DNA of 11,327 nt, taken from contig JAQUPC010000068.1 of assembly GCA_028716765.1 (NCBI GenBank), forward strand, positions 1 to 11,327, in the 5' to 3' direction. Position 1 is the stretch's first letter. Every line of letters begins with the position of its first letter. The notes below the pieces were generated by a model. That model was given only the letters and a program-made list of their open reading frames with translations, had not been told where the DNA came from and searched no databases. A program made the position numbers and the translations under genes. Origin of the DNA: Alphaproteobacteria bacterium. GTDB lineage: Bacteria; Pseudomonadota; Alphaproteobacteria; UBA9219. Shown piece by piece: positions 1 to 6,995 of the stretch.

Positions 1-1902
<1,902 letters not shown>

Positions 1903-1966
1903 AATTCTCCCTGTCCTGCGAGCAAAATCGCTTCTGTTGAATCGCGATCTCCTCTAATGGAGTGGC

Positions 1967-3574
1967 ATGCGCATAATCGTTCTCTTGGCTGCTTTAGCGT
2001 TTCCTCTTTCGGCGTTCGCCACTTGCCCCGACGTTAGCATTGCGCCACGAACCGGCTCCTCGACGGCGGCAAGCATGGCGGCGTCGGCGCCTTATAGCCT
2101 CGACGAGACCGGCGTTCTGGTCTTCGATTATGGCAAGCAATACAACGGCCTTGGGAAATTCCATAATCCGTACTTCATTACGAATTACGCCAATCTTCTT
2201 TTTAAGGAATATCTGGAATCGAACTGCCAAAACGCAAGCATACTCCAAAAATTCCTTATCCAGGCGGATTGGCTGGTTAAGACGGCCGAACGGAAAAACG
2301 GGGCGTCCGTCTGGAGCTACCCCTTCGCGCAGCCGGTCTTCGATCTAAAGCCGGGCTGGATTTCCGGAATCGGGCAATCGCGCATCGCCGGCGTCCTTCA
2401 ACGCGCCTTCGCGCTCACGGGAAAGGACGAGTATCACCTTATCGCAGAAGAGGCGATGCAGGTTTACAAGAGGCCGCTTGCCGAAGGCGGCGTTGCGACG
2501 CGTGACGGCGGCGTAACATGGATTGAAGAGGCGGCCAATCCGAACGGCACGTCCTATAAGATCCTTAACGGCCACATAACGGCCCTCGCAGGCATTCTCG
2601 ATTTCTACCGCATCACGGGCGAACCGGAATGGAAAGAATTATTCGATCGCGGCGTCGCGGCCGTACACCGCGATATCGCCAAGTTCGATGCCGGTTTTAT
2701 TTCCTACTATTCCCTTGCCGCGCACGGCATCCGGCAAATGGCGGCGCGGCGGGATTATAACTCCCTGCATGTGCATCAATTGCTATGGCTTTTCGATGAG
2801 ACGGACGATCCCCTCTTTCTTGAATGGGCGAGCCGTTTTCAGGCCTATGAAATGAACACGGACCGTTATTCGGCAAAAGGATCAATCGATCCCAAAGGGC
2901 ACGGCCCCGGCGAGGCTGCAGGTTTTTACGGCAATCGATACTGGTCGCATTCGGGTTTTCCCACGTGGCTTGAAATCGGCGCGGAAAGCCCGGCGCTTTT
3001 TCGCGGTATTGCGGTGCATGGAAACGGGGAAAAGTCGACGCCTCGCGACTTTTCGGTCTCGGCGCGGCTGGACGGCCAATGGCGCGTCGTGGCCGAAGCG
3101 AAGGGCAATGCAGATATGAGGCGGGTGCTCGCGTTTCCGTCTCCTGTGAAAGCCGATGCCTTTCGCGTTGATATTGAATCCGACAACGGCAACAGGAACG
3201 TCGCGCTTCAAGCCGCCATGCCGATTCGCGCCGAACCTCAATTCTGGCCTATCGCCAACGAATGCAACTACCGCATCGGAAGGGGCAACTACAATTTCGA
3301 TCTGGCGTTCGATAATGATTCCAAAACGGCCATGCGCGTCTATTGCCCGGGTTGGGTCGTCGTGCCCACAGGCGGGGCGGAAAAATTAACGATCGATGCG
3401 CGCGCGGCTGAAGGTGCGATGTTTGGCATCGCCTACTCGGACGATCTCCGCAAATGGACACCAGCCGGGAACCTTGCCGCGCAGGCAACAGCAGTTAAGC
3501 TTCCACACTATAAATTCCTGAAAGTGTCTTTCGGCAAAGACGTGAGTGAAATACGAGCCATCCGGCTTGATTAG
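1967..3574 (+). CDS. Exported D-glucuronyl C5-epimerase-like protein with beta-rich C-terminal half
   Basis: This 535-residue protein has an N-terminal signal peptide: a hydrophobic stretch to residue 18 with AFA as the probable signal peptidase I site, then TCPD. Residues about 65-300 resemble the C-terminal catalytic domain of heparosan/heparan glucuronyl C5-epimerase (PF06662 family). The matching segments are LKPGWISGIGQSRIAGVLQR (128-147), the following ALTGKDEY, YKILNGHITALAGILDFYR (197-215), and ARRDYNSLHVHQL (260-272), which parallels the ARWDYHTTHINQL segment I recall from the animal enzyme. Family members invert C5 of hexuronic acids within a polymer. Residues about 345-535 are not part of that domain and look beta-rich, possibly one or two discoidin/carbohydrate-binding-like modules (inference). 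A GGAG ribosome binding site lies 4 bases before the ATG. The gene follows rpoD by 64 bp and could be read through from it. There are no glycan-synthesis genes nearby, so the substrate is unknown. Family assignment is fairly sure; exact activity is not. Confidence 0.8.
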   Translation: MRIIVLLAALAFPLSAFATCPDVSIAPRTGSSTAASMAASAPYSLDETGVLVFDYGKQYNGLGKFHNPYFITNYANLLFKEYLESNCQNASILQKFLIQADWLVKTAERKNGASVWSYPFAQPVFDLKPGWISGIGQSRIAGVLQRAFALTGKDEYHLIAEEAMQVYKRPLAEGGVATRDGGVTWIEEAANPNGTSYKILNGHITALAGILDFYRITGEPEWKELFDRGVAAVHRDIAKFDAGFISYYSLAAHGIRQMAARRDYNSLHVHQLLWLFDETDDPLFLEWASRFQAYEMNTDRYSAKGSIDPKGHGPGEAAGFYGNRYWSHSGFPTWLEIGAESPALFRGIAVHGNGEKSTPRDFSVSARLDGQWRVVAEAKGNADMRRVLAFPSPVKADAFRVDIESDNGNRNVALQAAMPIRAEPQFWPIANECNYRIGRGNYNFDLAFDNDSKTAMRVYCPGWVVVPTGGAEKLTIDARAAEGAMFGIAYSDDLRKWTPAGNLAAQATAVKLPHYKFLKVSFGKDVSEIRAIRLD

Positions 3575-3776
3575 GGGACGGGCTTATGATGTCCAAACCC
3601 TTCTCGCTCGCGAAAGCTGCAAAGTTTCCCCGATGCTTAATTTTTGATTAAGATTTTGGCGTGCTGATGCCGGCGAAAGTAGGATGGCGGCCAAAAGTCA
3701 GATCGAAATTGCCGAATCTCCTGCCTTGATAACCGAAAAATAGAATCGCTTTGTGAAAAAAGACTCCCAAAATATG

Positions 3777-3827
3777 AAACCCCTGTTCGACCTACCTGCG
3801 ATCGCGAGGTATGCCGAACAGGGGTTT
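3777..3827. terminator. Strong hairpin between convergent genes, probable bidirectional terminator
   Basis: Perfect 13-bp inverted repeat: aaacccctgttcg (3777-3789) and cgaacaggggttt (3815-3827), with a 25-nt loop that can form a small inner hairpin (acct...aggt). It sits between the plus-strand epimerase gene (ends 3574) and the minus-strand mini-gene (ends 3864). On the plus strand the stem ends in TTTT. On the minus strand it is followed by TTT, then ATATTTT and, further on, TTTTTT. The position and GC-rich stem fit a terminator used from either side; the U-tracts are short, so efficiency is uncertain. Confidence 0.7.
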
Positions 3828-3841
3828 TAAAGTAGACTTTA

Positions 3842-3857
3842 TCGCCCAAAAGGGCGA
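3842..3857 (-). terminator. Short hairpin just after the mini-gene stop
   Basis: Six-bp stem tcgccc/gggcga with a 4-nt loop, 6 nt downstream of the mini-gene stop codon on the minus strand. There is no clear T-tract after it (it continues TAAAGTC). It may act as a 3' stabilising stem ahead of the larger hairpin at 3777-3827 rather than as a terminator in its own right. Confidence 0.4.
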
Positions 3858-3863
3858 GAAAGC

Positions 3864-3944
3864 TTACTTTTTCTTCTTTTTCGCGACTTTCTTTTTCGCC
3901 GGGGCTTTCTTCGCCTTCTTCACGGCTTTTTTCTTAGCAGCCAT
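3864..3944 (-). CDS. Tiny lysine/alanine-rich basic protein (histone H1-like tail), 26 aa
   Basis: An ATG at 3944-3942 opens a 26-codon frame ending in TAA. The product starts MAAKKKAVKKAKK and ends KKKKK. It contains only Met, Ala, Lys, Val and Pro, with lysine making up more than half, and no acidic residue. Composition resembles the C-terminal tails of histone H1-like bacterial proteins (the AlgP/Hc1 type), which bind nucleic acid non-specifically. Coding is supported by a textbook AAGGAGG 6 bases before the ATG, a promoter-like TTGACT-N17-CAACAT upstream, and hairpins right after the stop. Lysine codons mix AAG and AAA, so this is not a simple repeat tract. A role in DNA or RNA binding or compaction is inference; it could also be a ribosome-associated basic peptide. 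It is easily missed because of its length. Confidence 0.8.
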   Translation of the reverse strand: MAAKKKAVKKAKKAPAKKKVAKKKKK

Positions 3945-3950
3945 AGTAGA

Positions 3951-3957
3951 CCTCCTT
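3951..3957 (-). promoter_or_regulatory. Strong Shine-Dalgarno of the mini-gene
   Basis: AAGGAGG on the minus strand, a perfect anti-16S match, 6 bases (TCTACT) before the ATG at 3944. It is the best ribosome binding site in the window and the main argument that the 26-codon frame is a real, well-translated gene. Confidence 0.85.
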
Positions 3958-3977
3958 AACTAGAGTAGAGTGTCGAC

Positions 3978-4006
3978 ATGTTGTGTCCAGTCATAAGATT
4001 AGTCAA
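3978..4006 (-). promoter_or_regulatory. Predicted sigma-70 promoter of the mini-gene
   Basis: On the minus strand, TTGACT (plus 4001-4006) is a five-of-six match to the -35 box. It is followed by a 17-bp spacer and CAACAT (plus 3978-3983) as a weak -10. A start near 3971 would give a leader of about 27 nt with the Shine-Dalgarno near its end. The -35 and spacing are good; the -10 is poor. Confidence 0.45.
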
Positions 4007-4012
4007 CAACAT
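3978..4012. repeat. Inverted repeat ATGTTGT-N21-ACAACAT over the mini-gene promoter
   Basis: Perfect 7-bp arms at 3978-3984 and 4006-4012. One arm covers the predicted -10 box and the other touches the -35 box of the mini-gene promoter. This could be a pair of operator half-sites for a dimeric regulator, or chance in an AT-rich promoter. Confidence 0.4.
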
Positions 4013-4252
4013 TTTGTCGTTTGCTTCTTTATGCGCCTTCGCAAACCCATGTTGATCGTCTTACGTTGCAGTGTTGCAACATATCATCGGCTGTTCTCCG
4101 AACGAAACGACACTTGCGCATCACGATCATCGACAGACGACGACACTTATAAAGATACAATCGCACACAACTTACGACTCACATAGAGAAGCATGAATTA
4201 TATGTCATGGATTTCGTAAACGAATTATGAATCAGATGCAGAAGGCGGGTAT

Positions 4253-4363
4253 CAGGGATCGGATGCAGGATATGAAAGAAGCTGTTTTACAAAACAGCAC
4301 GCGTCCGGATTCCCGTTCTCGACGCTTCATTTTCTGCTGTTGCGGTAACCCCTCTGATCCCTG
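4253..4363. repeat. Imperfect inverted-repeat element with internal hairpins
   Basis: Outer arms share the perfect core cagggatc (4253-4260) and gatccctg (4356-4363), with partial pairing beyond both sides (tatcagggatcgga against ctctgatccctgtat). Inside lie an 18-bp near-palindrome (4281-4298), a gcgtc/gacgc stem (4301-4305 with 4321-4325) and an alternative gaagc/gcttc pairing (4278-4282 with 4324-4328). Just before it, atcagatgcag (4231-4241) is echoed as atcggatgcag at 4258-4268. It could be a small structured RNA, a leader, or a short dispersed repeat of the palindromic-element type. It has no coding frame. Confidence 0.45.
4281..4298. repeat. Perfect 8-bp dyad gctgtttt-ac-aaaacagc
   Basis: Eight-bp arms separated by AC. 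As RNA it forms a 7-bp stem with loop TACA; as DNA it is a good two-fold operator. It is centred about 98 bp upstream of the tRNA. Confidence 0.5.
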
Positions 4364-4369
4364 TATTCT
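4340..4369 (+). promoter_or_regulatory. Predicted promoter of the tRNA gene
   Basis: TTGCGG (4340-4345), an 18-bp spacer and TATTCT (4364-4369) would start transcription near 4376, about a dozen bases before the mature tRNA 5' end. Boxes are imperfect, but the placement suits a stable-RNA gene. The right arm of the inverted-repeat element (4356-4363) lies in the spacer. Confidence 0.4.
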
Positions 4370-4387
4370 GTTCTTCGTCCTCTGGAA

Positions 4388-4464
4388 GGGCCTGTAGCTC
4401 AGTTGGTTAGAGCGGACCGCTCATAACGGTCTGGTCGTAGGTTCAAGTCCTACCGGGCCCACCA
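4388..4464 (+). tRNA. tRNA-Ile2 (anticodon CAU, lysidine type)
   Basis: Complete 77-nt cloverleaf with encoded CCA: acceptor GGGCCTG/CGGGCCC (one U-G pair), D arm with TAGCTCAGTTGGTTAGAGC, anticodon stem GACCG/CGGTC with loop CTCATAA (anticodon CAT at 4422-4424), and T arm GTAGG-TTCAAGT-CCTAC. CAU is shared by Met and the minor isoleucine tRNA. The acceptor pairs C4-G69 and C5-G68 and the sequence TTCAAGTCC fit the tRNA-Ile2 type, whose C34 is converted to lysidine by TilS so that it reads AUA; these pairs are known TilS recognition features. Elongator Met tRNA differs at these positions. It converges on the PH-domain gene, with 58 bp between. Confidence 0.88.
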
Positions 4465-4522
4465 CCTTTCGCCGGTACAGACCGGAGACATGATTGACAC
4501 CCGCGTTCGCTACGGCCCGGCT

Positions 4523-5101
4523 TCAGTCAGCCTCAATCAGAGCCTGCGAACCACGGCTCGTCCACTGCGCTTGCGGGCCCGAGGAAGGCGGCCGCCCATG
4601 CATGCATTCAAGCGCCTGCATGAGCGCGGCATGAAACATGTGCGGCTTGGCGACGTGGTCGATCGGGGATATGCCGCCCCCCGTCCCCTTCACCATGACC
4701 GTGCCGTATCCGAGAATCCGGCCCGTGATCGATTGCTCGATGTTGGCGCCTTCGACCTTGGGCAGCATCAACTCATAGGTCGTTACGGAAATCAGGCCGT
4801 GCTTGGCGATCACGCGCTGATTGGTAATGACAAGTTCGGTGGAAATCTGGCGGACAAAAGCGAAAATCAGGTACAGGGCGCCGATAAAGATAATCGCCAG
4901 AGCGCCGTAACGGATCGGAACGTCGAGATATCCGGCGATGTCGCCGCTTAGATACTTGCGCGTCAGGACATGGCCATAATGCCCTAACAGCGCGCCGATC
5001 ACCGTAATAGTCGTGCCGAAGTGATAGACGATCCAGTGCAGGTCGGCCGAAAAACAAACTTTTTCGCCACCTTGCATGTTTTTTTCGATATAGCGCCCCA
5101 T
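4523..5101 (-). CDS. Membrane protein with bacterial PH domain (YdbS/bPH2-like)
   Basis: This 192-residue protein has two likely transmembrane helices, about 22-43 (HWIVYHFGTTITVIGALLG) and 65-84 (YGALAIIFIGALYLIFAFV). A bPH2-type domain (PF03703 family) follows at about 88-165: TELVITNQRVIAKHGLISVT, then a segment with NIEQSITGRILGYGTVMVKG. The domain should face the cytoplasm if both helices span. The last 25 or so residues (PPSSGPQAQW...) look unstructured. The function of this family is poorly defined and no enzyme residues are visible. I chose the ATG at 5101 because CGGAGAG lies 7 bases upstream; an in-frame TTG at 5122 would put that ribosome binding site inside the gene. It follows trxB by 34 bp on the same strand, so co-transcription is likely. 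No obvious terminator follows before the converging tRNA. Confidence 0.82.
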   Translation of the reverse strand: MGRYIEKNMQGGEKVCFSADLHWIVYHFGTTITVIGALLGHYGHVLTRKYLSGDIAGYLDVPIRYGALAIIFIGALYLIFAFVRQISTELVITNQRVIAKHGLISVTTYELMLPKVEGANIEQSITGRILGYGTVMVKGTGGGISPIDHVAKPHMFHAALMQALECMHGRPPSSGPQAQWTSRGSQALIEAD

Positions 5102-5135
5102 GACAACTCTCCGTAGCATCAAGAACGAATACGCC

Positions 5136-6095
5136 TCATCCCCTGGCGGGATTCTCCTGCGCCGCCAGAAACCGCTCGGCCTCCAGCGCCGCCATGCACC
5201 CCATCCCGGCCGCCGTCACGGCTTGCCGGAAAACCTTGTCTTTGACATCCCCGGCCGCGAACACCCCCGGAATGCCTGTGGCGGTCGAATCGGGCTTGGT
5301 CAGCACATAGCCCTCTTCGTCCATCTCAAGCTTGCCTTTAAATATCTTCGTAGCCGGTTCGTGCCCGATGGCGATGAAAACGCCGTCGGCGGCAATTTCC
5401 TGGACAGCGTTCGTTTTCACGTTCCTCAAACGAACGCCCGTTACGGCGCGCACCGGCTCGTTCTGCCCCTTGATCTCTTCAACGATACTGTCCCAGATAA
5501 CATTAATCTTGGGGTTGGCGGCGACGCGTTCGCGCAGAATTTTCTCGCAGCGGAAAGCGTCGCGGCGATGCACGATCGACACTTTACTGGCGTGATGCGT
5601 CAGATAAAGAGCGTCCTCTATGGCCGTATTGCCCCCGCCGATGACGGCAACCTCCTTGCCGCGAAAGAAAAAGCCGTCGCACGTCGCGCACCCGGATACG
5701 CCGAAGCCCTGAAAATGCTTTTCGCTCTCAAGACCGAGCCACCTCGCCTGCGCGCCCGTGGCGATGATAACGGTGTCGGCCAGAAAGACGTCGCCTGAAT
5801 CGCCCGTGCACCGGAACGGGCGCTGCGAAAAATCGACATCGCTAATAAGGTCAAAAAGAAGCTGCGCTCCCACATTGCCGGACTGCGCGGCCATCTGCTC
5901 CATGAGCCACGGCCCTTGGATCGATTCAGCGAATCCCGGGTAGTTCTCGACGTCCGTCGTGACCGTAAGCTGGCCGCCCGGCTGCATGCCCTGCACGACG
6001 ATGGGTTTCAGGTTCGCGCGCGCGGCGTAAATTGCCACCGTATAACCGGCTGGTCCCGAACCGATGATAAGAACTTGAGTTCTGTGTGTTGTCAT
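5136..6095 (-). CDS. trxB: Thioredoxin reductase (NADPH) TrxB
   Basis: Flavoprotein that passes electrons from NADPH through FAD to thioredoxin in the cytoplasm, maintaining protein and ribonucleotide-reductase thiols. Using the ATG at 6095 the protein is 319 residues, normal for the low-molecular-weight bacterial class. Visible motifs are the FAD Rossmann GSGPAG (12-17), PGGQL (39-43), the redox pair CATC (C136, C139), the NADPH-binding GGGNTA (153-158), HRRDAFR for the NADPH phosphate (176-182), and the second FAD motif with VFAAGDV (278-284) followed by RQAVTAAG. The start is chosen by alignment of MTTHRTQVLIIGSGPAG to the family; the ribosome binding site (AAGG very close to the ATG) is weak. 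An in-frame ATG exists at 6161 and would add 22 residues with four cysteines, but it has no ribosome binding site and overlaps the likely promoter. It leads the operon with the PH-domain gene. Confidence 0.96.
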   Translation of the reverse strand: MTTHRTQVLIIGSGPAGYTVAIYAARANLKPIVVQGMQPGGQLTVTTDVENYPGFAESIQGPWLMEQMAAQSGNVGAQLLFDLISDVDFSQRPFRCTGDSGDVFLADTVIIATGAQARWLGLESEKHFQGFGVSGCATCDGFFFRGKEVAVIGGGNTAIEDALYLTHHASKVSIVHRRDAFRCEKILRERVAANPKINVIWDSIVEEIKGQNEPVRAVTGVRLRNVKTNAVQEIAADGVFIAIGHEPATKIFKGKLEMDEEGYVLTKPDSTATGIPGVFAAGDVKDKVFRQAVTAAGMGCMAALEAERFLAAQENPARG

Positions 6096-6162
6096 GACCT
6101 TACCGTTGCAATCGACTTCGCGCGCCCGGCAATCGGGGCCGCAGTCAGAATAGCATGACATA

Positions 6163-6191
6163 TATATAAGTGTGTGTCATCGCTTGCCGAA
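6163..6191 (-). promoter_or_regulatory. Predicted promoter for trxB
   Basis: On the minus strand, TTCGGC (plus 6186-6191), a 17-bp spacer and TATATA (plus 6163-6168). Transcription would start near 6156, giving a leader of about 60 nt to the ATG at 6095. The -10 is good and the -35 weak. Confidence 0.4.
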
Positions 6192-6195
6192 TCAC

Positions 6196-6211
6196 TTTCG
6201 ATCTATCGAAA
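6196..6211. repeat. Perfect dyad tttcgat-ct-atcgaaa in the divergent intergenic region
   Basis: Seven-bp arms with a 2-bp spacer, in the 224-bp gap between trxB (minus) and the Cache gene (plus), a few bases upstream of the trxB -35 box. It has the shape of a dimeric regulator site. No known operator consensus is recognised. Confidence 0.4.
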
Positions 6212-6319
6212 AGATACGAAAAATACAGGCTCATTAATGATAAATTAGCGATTTAACGGCGAGTCTCGTTCCGTTGCGTTTTTCTCCGCCTTCCTTACAG
6301 GAACAATTAAAACCGTAAC

Positions 6320-6979
6320 ATGAAGATTCTCGCCAGAAAAATCCCGGTCAAGGCTGTTCTCGTCTTTGTCGTCGTCACCCTTGGCATAGCTGCGGTGGCA
6401 TGCTGGTCCCTTGCCCATTATCGTTCCTCGATGATGGTACAAAGAGAGCAAAAAGTGCGCGCGATGGTCGAGAACGTCTATGTCCTCGTCGACTTTTACT
6501 ATCAGAAAATCGCCCACGAAGGCATGACTGAAGAGGAAGCCAAGCAGTATACCTTCCAGGCCATTCGCGAACTTCCCTATGATATCAACGGCTATGTCTG
6601 GATCAACGATATGCAAGGCGTCATGATCATGCATCCAATCCTGCCCGAGATCAATGGCAAGTACTTGTATGACTACCAGGATTCAAACGGCGTTTACCTG
6701 TTCAGGGAGTTTATCAAGACCGTCGAAACGATAGGAGCCGGGTTTGTCGCCTACACGTGGCCGAAACCCGATGAACCAAAAGACAAGGAGTATCCAAAAT
6801 TATCGTACGTCCGGGATTTTGCTCCCTGGGGATGGATTATCGGCTCCGGCATCTACATCGACGATGTCGATACGGCCTTCCGGCAGGCCATCTATGTTTC
6901 GGGCGGACTTGTTCTCGCGGGACTCCTCTTCGTCGTCGCCTTAATCCTTACGTTCTCGGAAAGCTTCAAAAAACCCTGA
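6320..6979 (+). CDS. Stand-alone membrane-anchored Cache-domain sensor protein
   Basis: This 219-residue protein has a transmembrane helix at about 11-33, an extracytoplasmic domain at about 38-188, and a second helix at about 191-212 ending in FSESFKKP. The middle matches the single-Cache (sCache_2/Cache_2) pattern found in chemoreceptors and kinases: [20 protein letters not shown] (91-110), then [32 protein letters not shown], and [16 protein letters not shown] (169-184). These domains bind small ligands, often carboxylates. What is unusual is the absence of any cytoplasmic output domain (no HAMP, kinase, methyl-accepting or cyclase part). The hybrid kinase gene starts 16 bp downstream, so it may be a co-receptor for that kinase (inference). 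No good ribosome binding site is seen; AGGA lies too far upstream. The start is fixed mainly by the need for the first helix. Confidence 0.85.
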   Translation: MKILARKIPVKAVLVFVVVTLGIAAVACWSLAHYRSSMMVQREQKVRAMVENVYVLVDFYYQKIAHEGMTEEEAKQYTFQAIRELPYDINGYVWINDMQGVMIMHPILPEINGKYLYDYQDSNGVYLFREFIKTVETIGAGFVAYTWPKPDEPKDKEYPKLSYVRDFAPWGWIIGSGIYIDDVDTAFRQAIYVSGGLVLAGLLFVVALILTFSESFKKP

Positions 6980-6995
6980 GTTAACGGCCAACGCC

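Larger units (their letters stand above)
3945..4387. other. Non-coding intergenic stretch between mini-gene and tRNA
   Basis: No convincing gene here. Its left end carries the ribosome binding site, promoter and inverted repeat of the mini-gene. The middle has a 6-bp hairpin gttgca/tgcaac with loop gtgt (4065-4080) and a 9-bp direct repeat acgacactt (4107-4115 and 4140-4148). The right third (about 4231-4387) is dense in repeats and ends in a likely tRNA promoter. A 67-codon frame at 3983-4186 lacks a ribosome binding site and recognisable protein features. Confidence 0.6.

Noticed and set aside
1967..2030. Lipoprotein signal on the epimerase (Cys at residue 20)
   Set aside because: The residues before the Cys (FAT) do not fit a lipobox; a signal peptidase I site after AFA is better.
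3586..3651. 21-codon frame just after the epimerase gene
   Set aside because: The G-rich stretch upstream is not a clear Shine-Dalgarno, and composition and length give no support.
3637..3849. 70-codon minus-strand frame
   Set aside because: It runs through the strong terminator hairpin at 3777-3827 and the short one at 3842-3857 and lacks a ribosome binding site.
3983..4186. 67-codon plus-strand frame in the intergenic region
   Set aside because: It has no ribosome binding site, overlaps the mini-gene promoter, and gives a protein with no recognisable features.
4472..4485. Hairpin ccggt-acag-accgg after the tRNA as a terminator
   Set aside because: Only 5 bp with no T-tract on either strand.
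5100..5798. 232-codon plus-strand frame
   Set aside because: Antisense shadow of trxB; the minus-strand frame has every TrxB motif.
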